DNA of 64,000 nt from Sparassis latifolia (lineage: Eukaryota; Basidiomycota; Agaricomycetes; Polyporales; Sparassidaceae): the NCBI GenBank assembly GCA_018466975.1, contig JAENRS010000016.1, positions 1 through 64,000 on the forward strand, written 5' to 3'. The notes beneath the pieces were generated by a model, which was given only the letters and a program-made list of their open reading frames with translations, was not told where the DNA came from and did not search any database. The stretch's first letter is position 1. Every line of letters begins with the position of its first letter. Both the position numbers and the translations under genes were made by a program. Below, piece by piece: positions 33,750-43,675 of the stretch.

Positions 33750-36625
33750 CACACCGTTCAGCAAAGAACAGCTAAGAACCCACCAGAATCTGGACCAACA
33801 GATTGGTGACGCGTGCCCAGATTCTGGACAAGCCTATTTTGGCTGATCGAGATCCCATACTGCAGATTCTGGAATAGGCCGATAGCCTCCTAGTACTAGA
33901 GGTTTTTCCCATAGGCCCATTGCGCACCATCGCTGAGTTCATTGACTGGGCCCATGAGATTCTGGGATGTCCCTGTTCTTCAACTGGGCCCACAGGCATA
34001 GCAATCTGCAGTGGTCTTTGACTGGGCCCATAGGCATGGGTCGCCTGAAATATCTGACTAGCCCGGGCATAGCTGAGTTATTTGCTGTGCCCTAGATTGT
34101 CAACTGGGCTCGTAACTGTAGGGCTTGGCTCCAGGCTGCAGCACGGGTGTTGTGGATGGAATTTATGACTTGTTGGTGAGCAGTTTTCGTGATTTACACA
34201 ACAATTGGAAGATGTTGGTTCTCCCGTGTCGGTTTTGCTGTGTGAAAAGTGACACAACTGTGCTTGTTCAGCGAAGTATCTCATTCTTTATGAACACTGT
34301 GTTAGATATCTTTACAAGGTGGTGTCCGTTGAGAGCACCCCCGGATGAGCAACTCCACTGTCAGTAGAGCGATCGAGGCTGAGGGCACGAAATATGAACA
34401 AAAAGCCTGTAAAGAATCCTTCAGATCCAGATTTATGCTGTTCAAATTGAGGTGCTAGGGTTTGGGCGACAAATGAAGCTGGTAATACAGGGTAACTTGA
34501 GAGATTGCACTAGTCGACACAATTTGGTCCCTCATGGGTGGCCGAGGTCGCAATATGGCGACACCTTGATGGTGGGCTGGGCATACAGCCACGGTTGTGC
34601 CGACATGAAAGAATTTGGTACAGCCTCATGCTCCGGCGTGATGGATGGTTGATGCCGTGGCCGATATCATTAACTGGGTGTAAGATAGTGGATGCAACAC
34701 ATGCAGCCCCACAACACATGACGAGCCTTTGGGACTTCAGCCGCGTTATTCAGACTTTGCAGGTGAGTATCGTGGTGTACGTGCACAATGCTACACCTGA
34801 AGTACCGGACGTCGCCAGACCATTCATGTGAACTGGTAGCGCGTCACGAATTGCAGGCCTGAGACCTGAGGTGCCATAATATTCTGTTCCTACCACATGC
34901 TGTGGTTACCGAATGTTGTGTGTGGCATCTTAGTGGATTTTTATCTCGGACATAACACACCTGCAGACTATTCTTTCGGATTTTTCTGAGATGTGTCCAA
35001 CAATTTGGAGATGTGCCGAAGTGCGACCTGGGCGAAATGGACTAATTGTCAGACCAATTAGCCTGGCTTGTTGTGAAGGCTGTAGCTGGGAATGCCGCAG
35101 CCAGTAATCCTGACCTTGTACTGATCTGGCCGCTGATGAAATAATGCCACCGTCCTGCAATCCCTACTTTACTAGGAGTTGACTTGGCCCCATTTAATCC
35201 TGAAACTTTTACAATGTTTTAGGTTCAAAAACATCTACGAAACTTTCAGGCACTTGATGGAGTGCACCAAATGCCAGAAAAATTCCTGACATCCAATGGT
35301 GGCATATCCAGGTCACTGATAGTATTAGGCCGTTTCAGCAAGCCTTGCCATTTTTCTGCCATCAAATAGTGGCCCAGAATTCCACTGCGTCGGCCGCAGT
35401 GGAACTTTGTTCAAAAAAGTACTGTGCCCTGCGTCTTGTCATATGTAGCATGCATGCAGCACGGAGTTCAGGACAGCGGAACCATGGTACTATGCCGGAG
35501 TACTCCGAACCAACTGAGACTCAAGAACGTTCCTCGAGGAACACAGCAGACGAGGAAGTTCCGCCTGGCATGGCCTCATGCTAAAGACCAGGGTTGACCT
35601 CTTCAAGCGTTTGTGTCATTGGTGCACAGAGGGTGGGTGGACATGAGAACACCAGGTACACTGATTTGCCGACCGCTTGACAGTGGGCCAAGAGTAAAGT
35701 ACTGAATACAGCCAAGGATCGGCCGACACGAAAACTCAACGTACACGCCTGACGGTGGGCCGAGTCTAATGTATCGAATACAGCCAGGGATGGGCCGGCA
35801 TGAACATCTTGGGTATGGAATGCTACGCCGATGCGGCGGCCGAGTCTAGAATGTGGGATACAGTCACACATGGGCCGACAGGAGAACTCTAGGTACATGC
35901 CTGACGGTGGGCCGAGTCTATCGAATACAGCCAAGGATCGGCCGACACAAAAACTCGAGGTACACGCTTGACGGTGGGCCGAGTCTAGAATGTGGGATAC
36001 AGTCATACATAGGCCGACAGGAGAACTCTAGGTACACGCCTTACGGTGGGCCGAGTCTATCGAATACAGCCAAGGATCGGCCGACACAAAAACTCGAGGT
36101 ACACGCCTGACGGTGGGCCGAGTCTAATGCATCAAAGCGAGTCTAATCTATCGAATACAGCCAGGGATGGGCTGACATGAAAATCAATGGGTACACGAAT
36201 GCTACGGGCCGTGTGTAAAGTATAAGAATACAGCCAAGGATCGGCCGACACGAGAACACTCGATCATTTGCCTTGTCCATGGGCCTGGTCAATTATGTCA
36301 ATGTGCAACTTTGCCTACAGGCATGTATGCCTGTATCAACAACTGTCGGCCAAGTAGAAGATCTGAGGCCTTACTTCTGCAGGCCTCTGAGTGGGCCGAA
36401 CCGAAAGTTTTCTAATGATGCTGCCTGGGCCCATCCAACCTTCTTGTGTATGTGCGAACAAAGTCAATAAATGGGCCGACCAGAGGTAAAGATGTACACC
36501 ACAGACGGCCCATCCAAGCAATGGGCATATGAGGGTCTCATCGGCCCACATTGGCTTGTGGAGAATCTGGGCACGCGTCACTAGTCGGCTTGTCCAGATT
36601 CAGGGAGATTTTTGCTGAATGGGGT
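33750..36625. mobile_element. 2.9-kb non-coding TIR element inside the left LTR
   Basis: The left end (CACACCGTTCAGCAAAG...) and the reverse complement of the right end (ACCCCATTCAGCAAAAATC...) match, and a further block (GTGACGCGTGCCCAGATTCT) is shared in inverted position about 65 bases inside each end. AATCACC flanks both sides (33743-33749; 36627-36633) and is single in the right LTR (42781-42787): a 7-8-base target duplication. The interior holds no protein-like frame but many TGGGCC words and a tandem array at 35700-36262. By duplication length it could be hAT-type; the superfamily is uncertain. Confidence 0.75.
35700..36262 (+). repeat. Tandem array of two alternating ~75-bp units
   Basis: Units built on CGGTGGGCCGAGTCTA, GAATACAGCCAAGGATCGGC and CGACACAAAAACTCGAGGTA alternate with a variant containing GAATGTGGGATACAGTCA and GACAGGAGAACTCTAGGTAC. 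About eight units, higher-order period near 150 bases, inside the 2.9-kb TIR element. Confidence 0.8.
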
Positions 36626-36774
36626 CAATCACCTCAGTCCCAGTGCGGTAGCAAATGAGTGACTGAGGTGCATCGTATGAACGTCCGGCAGCAGTAGCTA
36701 TGTGATTATGTAAGTATACTGGCAGCGTGAGCGCTAAACTATTCCGTCCATGTCGCAATGTATGTACTTCAACA

Positions 36775-36790
36775 TGCCCACTCAGGGTGA
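36775..36790 (-). promoter_or_regulatory. Polypurine-like tract next to the 3' LTR
   Basis: On the sense (minus) strand the bases before the LTR read CCCTGAGTGGGCA, a short purine-rich run in the expected place for plus-strand priming. Weak by sequence, supported by position. Confidence 0.4.
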
Positions 36791-36823
36791 CAGGGAACAG
36801 AGAATAGAGAATGAAAAAAATAC

Positions 36824-39800
36824 CTAAGCCAAGCCCATCTCCGCCTTGAACTTCTTAAGCTTCTCACGAGGAAGCGCCTTCGTCAAGATATCGGCAACCT
36901 GATTTCCAGTAGGAACGTACTCAGGCTGGATTTCTCCAGAGTCATACTTCTCGCGGATGAAGTGGTAGCGCACGGCGATGTGCTTGGTGCGGTCATGGAA
37001 AGTGGCATTCTTGGTGAGCACAATTGCGGACTGGTTATCAATGAGTAGGGAAGTAGGACCCTTCAAAACCTGTCCAATCTCCGAGAGGAAAGCGCGGAGC
37101 CAGAGTGCCTCCTTTGTACCATGAGCACCAGCCATGTACTCAGCTTCAGTACATCAGGAAAACCCAACTTTTCCTTAAAAGGGCACTTAAATAACTTAAA
37201 TGGACTTATGGTCCTTATTTAAGGACATAAGGACAAAAAGGGCCTAAGGCATATTCTCTGAGTGTCTGAAATTCGACTTATTTGAACACTTATAGCCTTA
37301 AATAAGGGTTGTCAGACCCAAAAGTCTAAATAAGTCTGTAAGAGAAAGTGGGGTTTTCCTGATGTACTGGATTGCACTGTTGGGGACTGCTTCTTTGAAG
37401 ACCAGCTGACAGCGCCTTCCAAGATATGGAAGACAAAACCTGTGACTGATCGATGGTCATTGACATCAGCCGCCCAATCCGCATCAACATACCCGAGAAG
37501 GAGTTCCTTCTCCCTGGTAGTAGTCTGGTAGACGAGCCTTTTTTCTGCTGTCCCACGCAGGTAGCGATATACCCACATGAGAGCATTCCAGTGCTCCTTG
37601 CTGGGCTTTGCAGCATGCTGGCTCAATGCGCCCACTGCAAAAGCAAGGTCGGGACGAGTGCCGAGCATGGCGTACATGAGGGAGCCAAGCGCGCTCTGGT
37701 AAGGCTTCGGGTCGATCTCTGCCTCCGAGAGCTTGATGAGCTTCTGGTTCTGTGCCATAGGGGTGCTGACCGGGTGACAGTCAGCCATACCATGCTGCGC
37801 GAGAGCCTTCTCGGCATATTGGTGTTACGAGAGCTCAAGGATACGGCGGGGACAATCACGGGTGATTTCCATGCCGAGAAGCCATCGTGCTTCACCAAGG
37901 TCGGTCATCTCGAAGCGAGACTTGAGATCATCCTTGAGAGTGTTGACAGCGGTGGGGTTGTCGGAGAGGATGAGCATGTCATCAATGTAGATTGCAATGA
38001 TAAGGAGTGTACCATTGTCGTTCTTATAGAACACGCTGTGGTCCGAGTTGCAGCGGGTGAACCCGAGCGCCTCGAACTCAGCACAGATTTTCTTGTACCA
38101 CTCATGCCCAGCCTGCTTAAGACCATAGAGGGCTTTGTTGAGTCTCCAGATGAGCTTGTTGTCCTTGCGGAAACTCGGTGGGATGTTCATGTAGATCTCC
38201 TCATCAAGATCACCATTCAGGAATGCCGACTTGACATCCATCTGATGGATCTCAAGGTCGAGCTTGGCGGTGAGAGCGAGCAGTGTGCGAATGGAAGCGA
38301 ACTTTGCAACAGGTGCGAAAGTTTCATTGAAGTCAAGGCCCTCGACCTGTGTGAAGCCCTTGGCAACAAGTCGGGCCTTGTACTTCTCGATTTCGCCATC
38401 CGGTCCACGCTTGATCTTAAAAACCCACTTGCAGTCAACAACCTTACGGTTGCGCGGGCGCTCCACTTCGTCATAGAGTTCTGCTTTGACAAATGCATGC
38501 AGCTCCTCTGTGCATGCAGCCTTCCAGCGTGCAGCATCAGGGCGTGACATCGCCTCCTCATAGGTTTGCAGTTCATCCCAGTTTGCGGCTTTGCGCGCAT
38601 TTTCTGCATTTTCATCGCCTACTCCGGCAGCGCCCTCTGCCGGTCCAGCAGCAGCACCCACTCCACCGGCATTGTCCTGGTCCTTCAGTTTTCGTGTGTA
38701 AGAGGACACAAAATAGCGGTCATCATCAGCCACTACCGGTGCCGTGCACGTTCGACCAGAACGGCGCAGTTCTGGTACCAGTGCCGCTGCCGGTACTGAT
38801 ACTGGTGGCGGTGACTGTGCAGCACGTGGCGCTTGCTGCCGGTGCTGGTAGTGGGGTTCCGGCAGTGGTGCATCATCGTCCTCATCATCACTGTCATCAT
38901 CAATGTTGAGGAGTGCTGGTGCATCCTCATCCTCATCAGGAACATCTTCAACAGTTGGCCTCGGTGGGTGCAGTGCCAGCAGCGGTTGCAACTGCAGCAG
39001 TGGTCGCACATCAGGTGCTGGCTGCGCAGGTGTGACATCAATTGTGACATGACTCGGTTCGACTTCGGATCCTTCGTCGAAGTAGACATCGCGGGATTCG
39101 ATGATGCGCCCAGTAGGTCTGTGAACTAGCCGGTAAGCCTTGCAGTTTTCGGTGAACCCCAGGTGCGTGCACTCGAGCGTTTTTGAGTCAAGTTTCTGAT
39201 GCTTCTCCTTTGGTATGTGGACATAGGCCTTGCAGCCAAAAATGCGGAGGTGTGCAACACTCAGCTTGTTTCCGGTGTGGGCTTCATATGGCGTGAGGCC
39301 ATCCGGGAGCATGCGAGTTGGAATGGAGTTGAGGATATTTACCGCATGTAGTATGGCATCACCCCAGTATGCATTCGGCAGCCTGGCATCATTTAGCATG
39401 CACCGGGCCATCTCCTCGACAGTACGGTTCATCCGCTCTGAGACGCCATTCTCCTGTGGAGTGTAGGCATTTGTCTTCTCGTGGTGGATGCCCTTTGCCT
39501 TGAGATACGCATCAAATTCCTTCGACTCGTACTCTCCGCCACCATCAGTCTGCAGGATGTTTGCATGCTGCCCGGTCTTGACCTCGGCACGCTCAATGAA
39601 GGCTTTGAATTGTGAGAGGGCTTCATCCTTCATCTTCATAAGGTTGGCAACAAGTTTGTGTGTGTGACCGTCGATGAATGTGATGAAATAGCAGTGACCT
39701 GATCTGGTCTGGGTCTGCATGGGACCGCAGACATCGGAATAGGTCCGGTGGAGAACGCGTGGGTTCTTGACATCCGACTCCTTCAGAATTTGCTGACGTG

Positions 39801-41355
39801 TCTGCTTGCCATGGAGGCAAGGCTTGCAGATGGCCTCGCTCACCTTCTCGCCAATGATCGACATGCCCTTGACCATTCTCTTCTGCACCATCTTCAGCAC
39901 AGAGCCCACAGAGATGTGGCCGAGGTGACGATGCCAGACATCAGTGCTCGCACTGGAGGTCATCTCTCTTGCAACAAAGGCATGGAGCATCGGACCATTA
40001 GTGGAGTCATTGTAGGGAGGAGGAAGGTTGTCTGCTCGCGAGATGTAGGTTCATTCCGGGAGGTGTGTGGTCACATCGAGGATGTAGAGGTTCCTTCGCA
40101 TGTACCCGATAGCGTTAAGTTGGCCCTGGGCATTGCTGATGCGACACGTACCATCCGTGAACCGGACATCATAGCTGTTATGATCAAACTGTGAGACAGA
40201 GAGGAGGTTGCCATTTAGGTCTGGAACATGGAGGACTTCTTGCACAATGCCAGTGTTCATTGAGCCATGGTCGACTGCTGCATGGAGTGTGACCTGACCG
40301 ATACCGACAGCAAGAATGAAGTGCTCATCTCCGAGGTAGACGCGCTTGGGCGTAGCGAGGGTGCGGTAGTTGATGAACCACTCACGATGGGATGTCATGT
40401 GGGAGGAAGCTCCAGAATTGACAATCCAGCGATGGAGAAGGTCATCGCCATGTGCCAACTCCTCCGCGATGAAGAGACAGAGTGTCTCAGAATCCACCTG
40501 GCTTACACTGGCGATCTTTGCAGACTCCTTTGTCTCGGCAGCCTTCTCAGCCTTCTTATCGCCCTTCACAGCGGTGCCCTCGGCCTGGCTGGCTTTGAAC
40601 TTCCGACACTCGTCCTTCGTGTGACCAGGGAAGCCACAGAAAGCACACTTGCCTTTCTTCTTCCTGTCCTTGTCCTTCCCCTTCAACTTTGCCTTGAAGT
40701 TGGCATGCTTCACAATGAGTGCAGATGCTGCGGTCATCTCACCGCGTCGCTTCTCCTCACTAAGGACCTCATTTACGACTTTCTCTACAGTGAGCTTGGA
40801 GTCAGAGGCCATGAGGATGGTACGAAGGGTAGAATAGGAGGGAGGAAGAGAGATTGTCATAGCGATAGCAATGAGCGTGTCATCAAGGGCAAGACCGAGT
40901 GTCTCGAGGATGCGAGCCTTCTGCTGCATTGTGTTGAGCTGCGGCTCAAGCGGCGACTCATCACTGAGTGTGCTGCGGAAGAGGTCACTGATGAGGTAGG
41001 CTAAGGTCTGCTTGCCTCTGCCCTCATAGTGCTTATTCAACTTCTCCCAAGCATCCTGCACTGTCATCGAGTACATCACACCGTTGAGCGGCTCATCCTT
41101 GAGCGTCAACGTGATCTGCGCGAGTGCCTCACTGTTACGAAAATCCCAGTCCGCCTTCTTGGCGGAATCTGCTGCTCCAAGGTCAGTCTCAGTGCCATCA
41201 ATGAGCGCATATAGACCACACAGCCAGAAGATGGTGGTCATGCGGTACTTCCACATCTGAAAGTTGCTGCCATTGCTTTCGAGGAACAGGACATCATAGA
41301 GGCGGTTTGACTCAGCCTTCGGTTTGACCTGAGGTACCGGTGGGTAGAGGGACAT
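36824..41355 (-). pseudogene. Copia Gag-Pol polyprotein, inactivated
   Basis: Start MSLYPPVPQVKPKAESNRLY at 41355. Gag carries a zinc knuckle (CAFCGFPGHTKDEC near 40640-40600). The protease motif reads WIVNSGASSHMT, with Asn where the catalytic Asp of DSGA is expected. Integrase has HLGHISVG, TYSDVCGPM, LQTDGGGEY and TPQENGVSERMN (D, D, E present). RT follows: KWVFKIKRGPDGEIEKYKAR, MDVKSAFLNGDL, YGLKQAGHEWYK and YIDDML. RNase H: GYVDADWAADVNDHRSVTGF, LLIDNQSAI, DRTKHI; end at 36824. Damage: in-frame TGA at 40051-40053 between protease and integrase, in-frame TAA at 37825-37827 (LS*HQYAEK), and a MITE at 37152-37364. The frame is otherwise conserved, so decay is moderate. Confidence 0.9.
37152..37364. 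mobile_element. 213-bp MITE in the RNase H region of Copia
   Basis: Ends CATCAGGAAAACCC and GGGTTTTCCTGATG are perfect inverted repeats. It sits in a CAGTACTG site, giving a TA (or GTAC) duplication; the coding sense QSST-EAEYMA resumes exactly after excision. A TA target fits Tc1/mariner-type elements. The interior has several AAATAAG/CTTATTT words, also inverted. A near-identical end occurs at 13122-13140. Confidence 0.82.
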
Positions 41356-41460
41356 TGTGTGACAGCTGTGTAAATGAGTGAAGCAGTTGGTGGGAAAAGA
41401 AGGTGATGGGGAGCGATTGAGTTCTCGATGTATGCGATCCTGTCAGATTCAGTTAGAGCC

Positions 41461-41473
41461 GGGGCTCATAACC
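41461..41473 (-). promoter_or_regulatory. Primer binding site (internal initiator tRNA-Met, half-tRNA type)
   Basis: The plus strand GGGGCTCATAACC equals the anticodon stem-loop region of initiator tRNA-Met (CAT anticodon), so the retroelement RNA is complementary to it. It directly touches the LTR boundary TGTTGCG at 41474. Priming from an internal part of tRNA-iMet is established for copia of Drosophila and Ty5. Confidence 0.75.
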
Positions 41474-42929
41474 TGTTGCGAGTACACGGCGACACGAGGA
41501 CTCAGCCGGAAAATTCCGAGACTGGAGGTTAGGGAGGGAGGGGGTAGCCCAGGGTCCTTAGTTGGGTTATGGTACTAATGCTGCCATATGCTCTGAGACA
41601 GTTCCCGAGTTACCCAAATCGCATCTCTGTAGTTCAGTGCACTTCAACGATGGTTGAGACAACCTCCTGCTGATAGACTCTTGAATTTCGGACTGCAGAT
41701 CACCTTGTGAACACCATTCTCACAGTATATGGCCATGAACTCGTCCATTTCCCCCGAGTCTCTGTGACTTTCATCCGTGCAGGTGCGATTGGAATGCCTC
41801 GCAAAAAGGACAAGAACAAGAGTGCAGAAGTAAAGTACTATCTCCTATTCGAGAATGATGTCTGAAATTTTTGATCAGGAACCTGTGGAGACATCTCACT
41901 TTTGTTCCATCTATAACAGAGAGATTAACCGGAGGATCTGAAAATTGGGACCATCGTGCCACGAGTAATGCCCACAAGCAAAACTTGTCGTGCAGGGTGA
42001 ACATCAGAGGTAGGAACCAGAAACTCACCGCCTTTTTTACTTCTCGACCAGTCACTGTTACACCATCCATCCCGAGGCCTGCGAAGATATGACCAGTGCA
42101 AAAACTTGCAGATATTGCACCGGTACCTGTTTCTTCACCGCCCGTCATAGTTGGGTTGCGGGATGATAACCTGAGTACTGCTATGCAGCGAATTGATGTT
42201 GATGGATTTGCTGGCCCTCTCGTCCTCCTACCCCTGTCATCACGCGCGAATTCCCTCTCACCTCTTGTTTCTGCAGAGCAGTTGATCAGCAACCTTCGCA
42301 AGCTCACTTCTACGTTACCTTCCACTGTGTCGGTGGGGTGTATGGATGATGCCTGAAGCTCCACAGTCTGACTGGTTCTGTGACCAGATATGTGCAGAAA
42401 ACACTGGAATGATAGCTTACAGACCCAACAAATGCATGCGGAACTGACGTAGAGACTATCGTGCCCGATATTGCATTGGTTTATGTAATCATGCAAATCC
42501 TTTTTTGGAAAGAGGGAGGGGAGGGAGGGGTGTCCTCGGAGCCCTTACTTGAGTTTTTCGACCTAAGGTAAATAATTTTGTTCCCGGAGCCCTCGTGCGC
42601 GGCGAGGTGGAAAGACGTCCAACGGATGTCTGATGGATCTGTAGCAGGGACAAAGGAGCAGTATGCTCAGTCCCGGTGCGGTAGCAAACGAGTGACTATA
42701 TTAGTACCAACCTGTAGCAGGGACAAAGGAGCAGTATGCTACTGTAGGTCAGTAAAGTGAGAACTAAGTAAAAAGAGAGTAATCACCTCAGTCCCGGTGC
42801 GGTAGCAAACGAGTGACTGAGGTGCGTTGTACGAACGTCTGGCAGCGGTAGCTACGTGATTACGTAAGTATACCGGCAGCGTGAGCGCTAAACTATTCCG
42901 TCCATGTCGCAATGTATGTACTTACTCCA
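41474..42929 (-). repeat. Right (5') LTR of the Copia element, interrupted and internally duplicated
   Basis: LTR sequence at 41474-41492 and 42598-42929, separated by the 1.1-kb element. Within it GTAGCAGGGACAAAGGAGCA occurs twice (near 42642 and 42716), with a stretch of downstream LTR sequence (CAGTCCCGGTGCGGTAGCAA) copied between them. The left LTR has a single copy. Confidence 0.78.
41493..42597. mobile_element. 1.1-kb hAT-like element in the right LTR
   Basis: Ends CACGAGGACTC and GAGCCCTCGTG form an 11-base inverted repeat with one mismatch. The flanks CACGGCGA (41485-41492) and CGCGGCGA (42598-42605) are an 8-base duplication with one difference; the left LTR has a single CGCGGCGA. 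Eight bases is the hAT signature. On the plus strand a relic MPRKKDKNKSAE...SHFCSIYNREINRR near 41793-41932 hints at a degenerate zinc-finger gene, too broken to name. Confidence 0.78.
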
Positions 42930-43675
42930 AGGAATTTACCACCTGCTGGCGTGGCTGACCTAAGCGGTTGCCCGATATGGCAACTCCGGCTGATCGCCCC
43001 TCGATCTCCTCGATCCCCAGCCCCCCCGTCCTCCCTCGGCCAACGAGAGACACCCCGCCATCGTCGTCGCACCGCGTCGCAGCACAAGCACCGGAATACG
43101 GTATGTACTTGTGGGCGGGCCAGCAGCGAGGGCGGCGGCGGCATCCTCTCGTTCATCGTCCTGCCACAAAGATCATCATGACGCTCCACCTCTCCATCGT
43201 TCACACCCTGCGGCGTCCTGTCCTCATTGCCAGTTGCAGCGTGTTCCCTCCCTTCAGGCTCACCCCTTTCGATGCCCCATGTCTCCCTCTGCTGCATCGC
43301 ATTCGGTCCTCCATCATCCCTCATCGCTTGCGGTGCCCTTTTTGCCATCGCCCCCCATCACCGTCATCGTGCACTCCACGTCCTTTGCCGGGTGAGTTCT
43401 CATCTCCTTTCACGGGATGCAGCAGAGCATGAAGAGGACCCAATACAAAACAGCAAACATTTGTTTGGACAGTCGAGGTGTAGAGTAGTAGAGTACTAGC
43501 CTAGGTAGCAAAGTAGAGTACTGATTAATATTAGTTCTTCTATTTACCAGATCCTCGTGCAGCATTGAAGTGAGTGGACAATGAGATGCGGAGTCGAAGC
43601 CAGGTGGAAAAATATACCGTAATGTCACAAGAGCACATCTCGAGCACGAGATGCCTGTCGCCAGGGTGCCCACAG
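42930..43675. other. Stretch between the Copia right end and the Crypton-like gene
   Basis: A Pro/Ser-rich plus-strand frame (42968-43432, MPDMATPADRPSISSIPSPP) is open but of low complexity and contains a plausible GTATGTAC donor. A minus-strand frame is also open. Neither resembles a family I know, and I do not call a gene. AGTAGAGTACT words cluster near 43485-43525. Confidence 0.4.

Larger units (their letters stand above)
33126..36774 (-). repeat. Left (3') LTR of the Copia element, interrupted twice
   Basis: LTR sequence is present at 33126-33245, 33742-33749 and 36634-36774; it ends in CAACA and starts with TGTTG (plus-strand view), a 5-base inverted repeat. The gaps are filled by the foldback at 33246-33738 and the TIR element at 33750-36625. 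Continuity was checked against the right LTR. Confidence 0.8.
33126..42929 (-). mobile_element. Ty1/Copia-type LTR retrotransposon with four nested insertions
   Basis: The sense strand is minus. The left (3') LTR occupies 33126-36774 but is blown apart by two insertions; the right (5') LTR occupies 41474-42929 and holds another. Shared LTR blocks are TGTTGCGAGTAC, GGCGAGGTGGAAAGAC, GATGGATCTGTAGCAGGGAC, AAGTAAAAAGAGAG and CAGCGTGAGCGCTAAACTAT. Removed of insertions, an LTR is about 270 bases. The PBS touches the right LTR at 41461-41473, and a purine-rich tract touches the left LTR. The two pentamers outside the LTRs (TGAAA and AGGAA) do not match, so the host target duplication has been lost or is unclear. 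Confidence 0.82.

Noticed and set aside
33408..33809. Overlapping open frames on both strands around 33.2-33.8 kb
   Set aside because: They arise from the near-perfect palindrome and repeat the same peptide on both strands; no independent evidence of coding.
37453..38547. 364-codon open frame on the plus strand
   Set aside because: Exactly antisense to the Copia reverse transcriptase, whose conserved motifs are clear on the minus strand.
41771..42496. 241-codon minus-strand frame in the hAT-like element
   Set aside because: No domain pattern; the plus strand of the same stretch shows better, though broken, coding traces.
42968..43432. Pro/Ser-rich plus-strand gene next to the Crypton
   Set aside because: Low complexity, open on both strands, no homologous pattern.
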